This document shows, one piece after another, positions 63,424 to 64,000 of a stretch of 64,000 bases of DNA. The DNA lies in assembly GCF_015704865.1 (NCBI RefSeq), contig NZ_JADQTO010000007.1, positions 310,001 to 374,000 of the forward strand, given 5' to 3'. Both the position numbers and the translations under genes were made by a program. Under the pieces are notes generated by a model that saw only the letters and a list, made by a program, of their open reading frames with translations, did not search any database and was not told the DNA's origin. How positions within the stretch are numbered: the first letter of the stretch is position 1; each line of letters opens with the position of its first letter. The DNA comes from Actinoplanes aureus. GTDB taxonomy: Bacteria > Actinomycetota > Actinomycetes > Mycobacteriales > Micromonosporaceae.

Positions 63424-64000
63424 TGTTCGCTCTCCTTAGGAAACCGTGGTGCCGCGGCGGCGGTATCGGCAACGCCGTCCGTCCGCCCCCGTTGCACCCC
63501 TCGGTGGTACGCGGACAGCAGTCCGCGCACCTCGTCAGGGCTGCGACGGTTCTGCGCCCGCTGCGGCGACTGCACCCCGCCGGGTACGAGTTGCGCCTGC
63601 GGGACCCGCTTCGGTAGCCCGGATCGTGTGATTCCGCCGTCCCGGGGCGCGGCCGCGGCCATCGCCCGGTTCCAGCCTTCGTCAGCCGCCGTCCGCCAGC
63701 GATCCTCATTGGAGGTACGTGGCTTCGGCACTCCATTGTGCTCGCCGGCCGCCGGAGCCGGCGCCGGGGGCGGAGGCGGAGCTGGGGAGCGCTGCGCGAC
63801 CGGTGGACTCGACGCCGGCACGGCGGACACCGACACGGCCGGAGCCCGATCGGGCGGCGGCGCGTAACCCGCCGTCGGCATGCCCCACTGATCGGCCGGA
63901 GTGTCTCCGCCCTCGAACCAGCTGTGCTGCATCTCCACCTGAATCGGTACGGCCTGCGGCGGCACCTCCGGCAGCGACGGCAGCGCGGCCATCGCCGCTC
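63420..64000 (-). CDS. cvnA: CVN conservon sensor kinase (CvnA), C-terminal part
   Basis: The frame is open from the right edge of the window to the stop at 63420; only the last 193 or so residues are present. They are the Pro/Ala-rich cytoplasmic tail (APPPDRAPAVSVSAV, PPPPPAPAPAAGE) ending in the conserved CvnA C-terminus: SGLPKRVPQAQLVPGG, then RRSPDEVRGLLSAYHRGVQRGR. The sensor and kinase domains lie beyond 64000. Confidence 0.87.
   Translation of the reverse strand, partial: AAMAALPSLPEVPPQAVPIQVEMQHSWFEGGDTPADQWGMPTAGYAPPPDRAPAVSVSAVPASSPPVAQRSPAPPPPPAPAPAAGEHNGVPKPRTSNEDRWRTAADEGWNRAMAAAAPRDGGITRSGLPKRVPQAQLVPGGVQSPQRAQNRRSPDEVRGLLSAYHRGVQRGRTDGVADTAAAAPRFPKESEQ

Overview
The window is about 70% GC chromosomal DNA from a filamentous actinomycete, most likely Micromonosporales and Actinoplanes-like. 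This is an inference from codon use, frequent GTG starts, WhiB and BldM type regulators, a CVN conservon, and gene order that matches the rplM-to-guaB region known from Streptomyces and the Rv3396c-Rv3443c region of Mycobacterium. There is no tRNA, rRNA, CRISPR array, insertion sequence or prophage. Genes are tightly packed with many 1-14 bp overlaps.

Region by region. 1-318: 5' part of a small secreted protein. 574-6237 (minus): oppABCDF oligopeptide importer. 6480-10323: LiaFSR-like envelope-stress module (NarL-type regulator and PspC-domain histidine kinase, divergent from a PspC/LiaF-like membrane protein and a small membrane protein). 10384-12782: phosphatidylserine decarboxylase and phosphatidylserine synthase, convergent around a strong terminator. 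12974-14838: two adjacent genes, each with two Nudix domains. 14960-16507: guaA. 16569-21074: secreted subtilase, LCP cell-wall ligase and lipoprotein M1 peptidase. 21091-23754: guaB and guaB3. 23868-25769: DUF5319 protein and the divergent developmental regulators bldM-like and whiD. 25929-36314: an accessory stretch inserted in the conserved order: a membrane-anchored sulfite-oxidase-like enzyme, a three-gene M16 peptidase module, a ROK repressor and a xylose-type ABC importer. 36644-40625: ybaK, a THUMP-like methyltransferase, and groES-groEL1 under two CIRCE operators. 40667-44133: a heterodimeric ABC exporter with one degenerate ATP site. 44177-51834 (minus): acpS, nnrD, alr, hydrolase, tsaE, ung, tsaB, rimI, tsaD and a small ORF, mostly overlapping. 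52026-53749: a WXG/EspC-like small protein and a DUF1023 hydrolase. 53736-60172: glmS, an MmpS-like protein, a DapC-like aminotransferase, glmM, rpsI and rplM. 60745-61890: HemD-like protein with a winged-helix tail. 61998-64000: conservon cvnA(partial)BCD.

Functional themes: GMP synthesis (guaA, guaB, guaB3), UDP-GlcNAc and peptidoglycan precursors (glmS, glmM, alr, LCP ligase), t6A tRNA modification (tsaB, tsaD, tsaE), phosphatidylethanolamine synthesis, heat shock, and development. Many genes with no Shine-Dalgarno show a -10-like TAnnnT box 6 or 7 bases before the start codon, which suggests leaderless transcripts are common here.

The most noteworthy items are the M16/helical/M16 module, the ABC exporter pair whose ATP-site losses are complementary, the decarboxylase with an extra N-terminal domain, the duplicated double-Nudix genes, and the stem-loop plus SD-containing palindrome between oppA and oppB. 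All functional calls come from reading the sequence; no database search was run.
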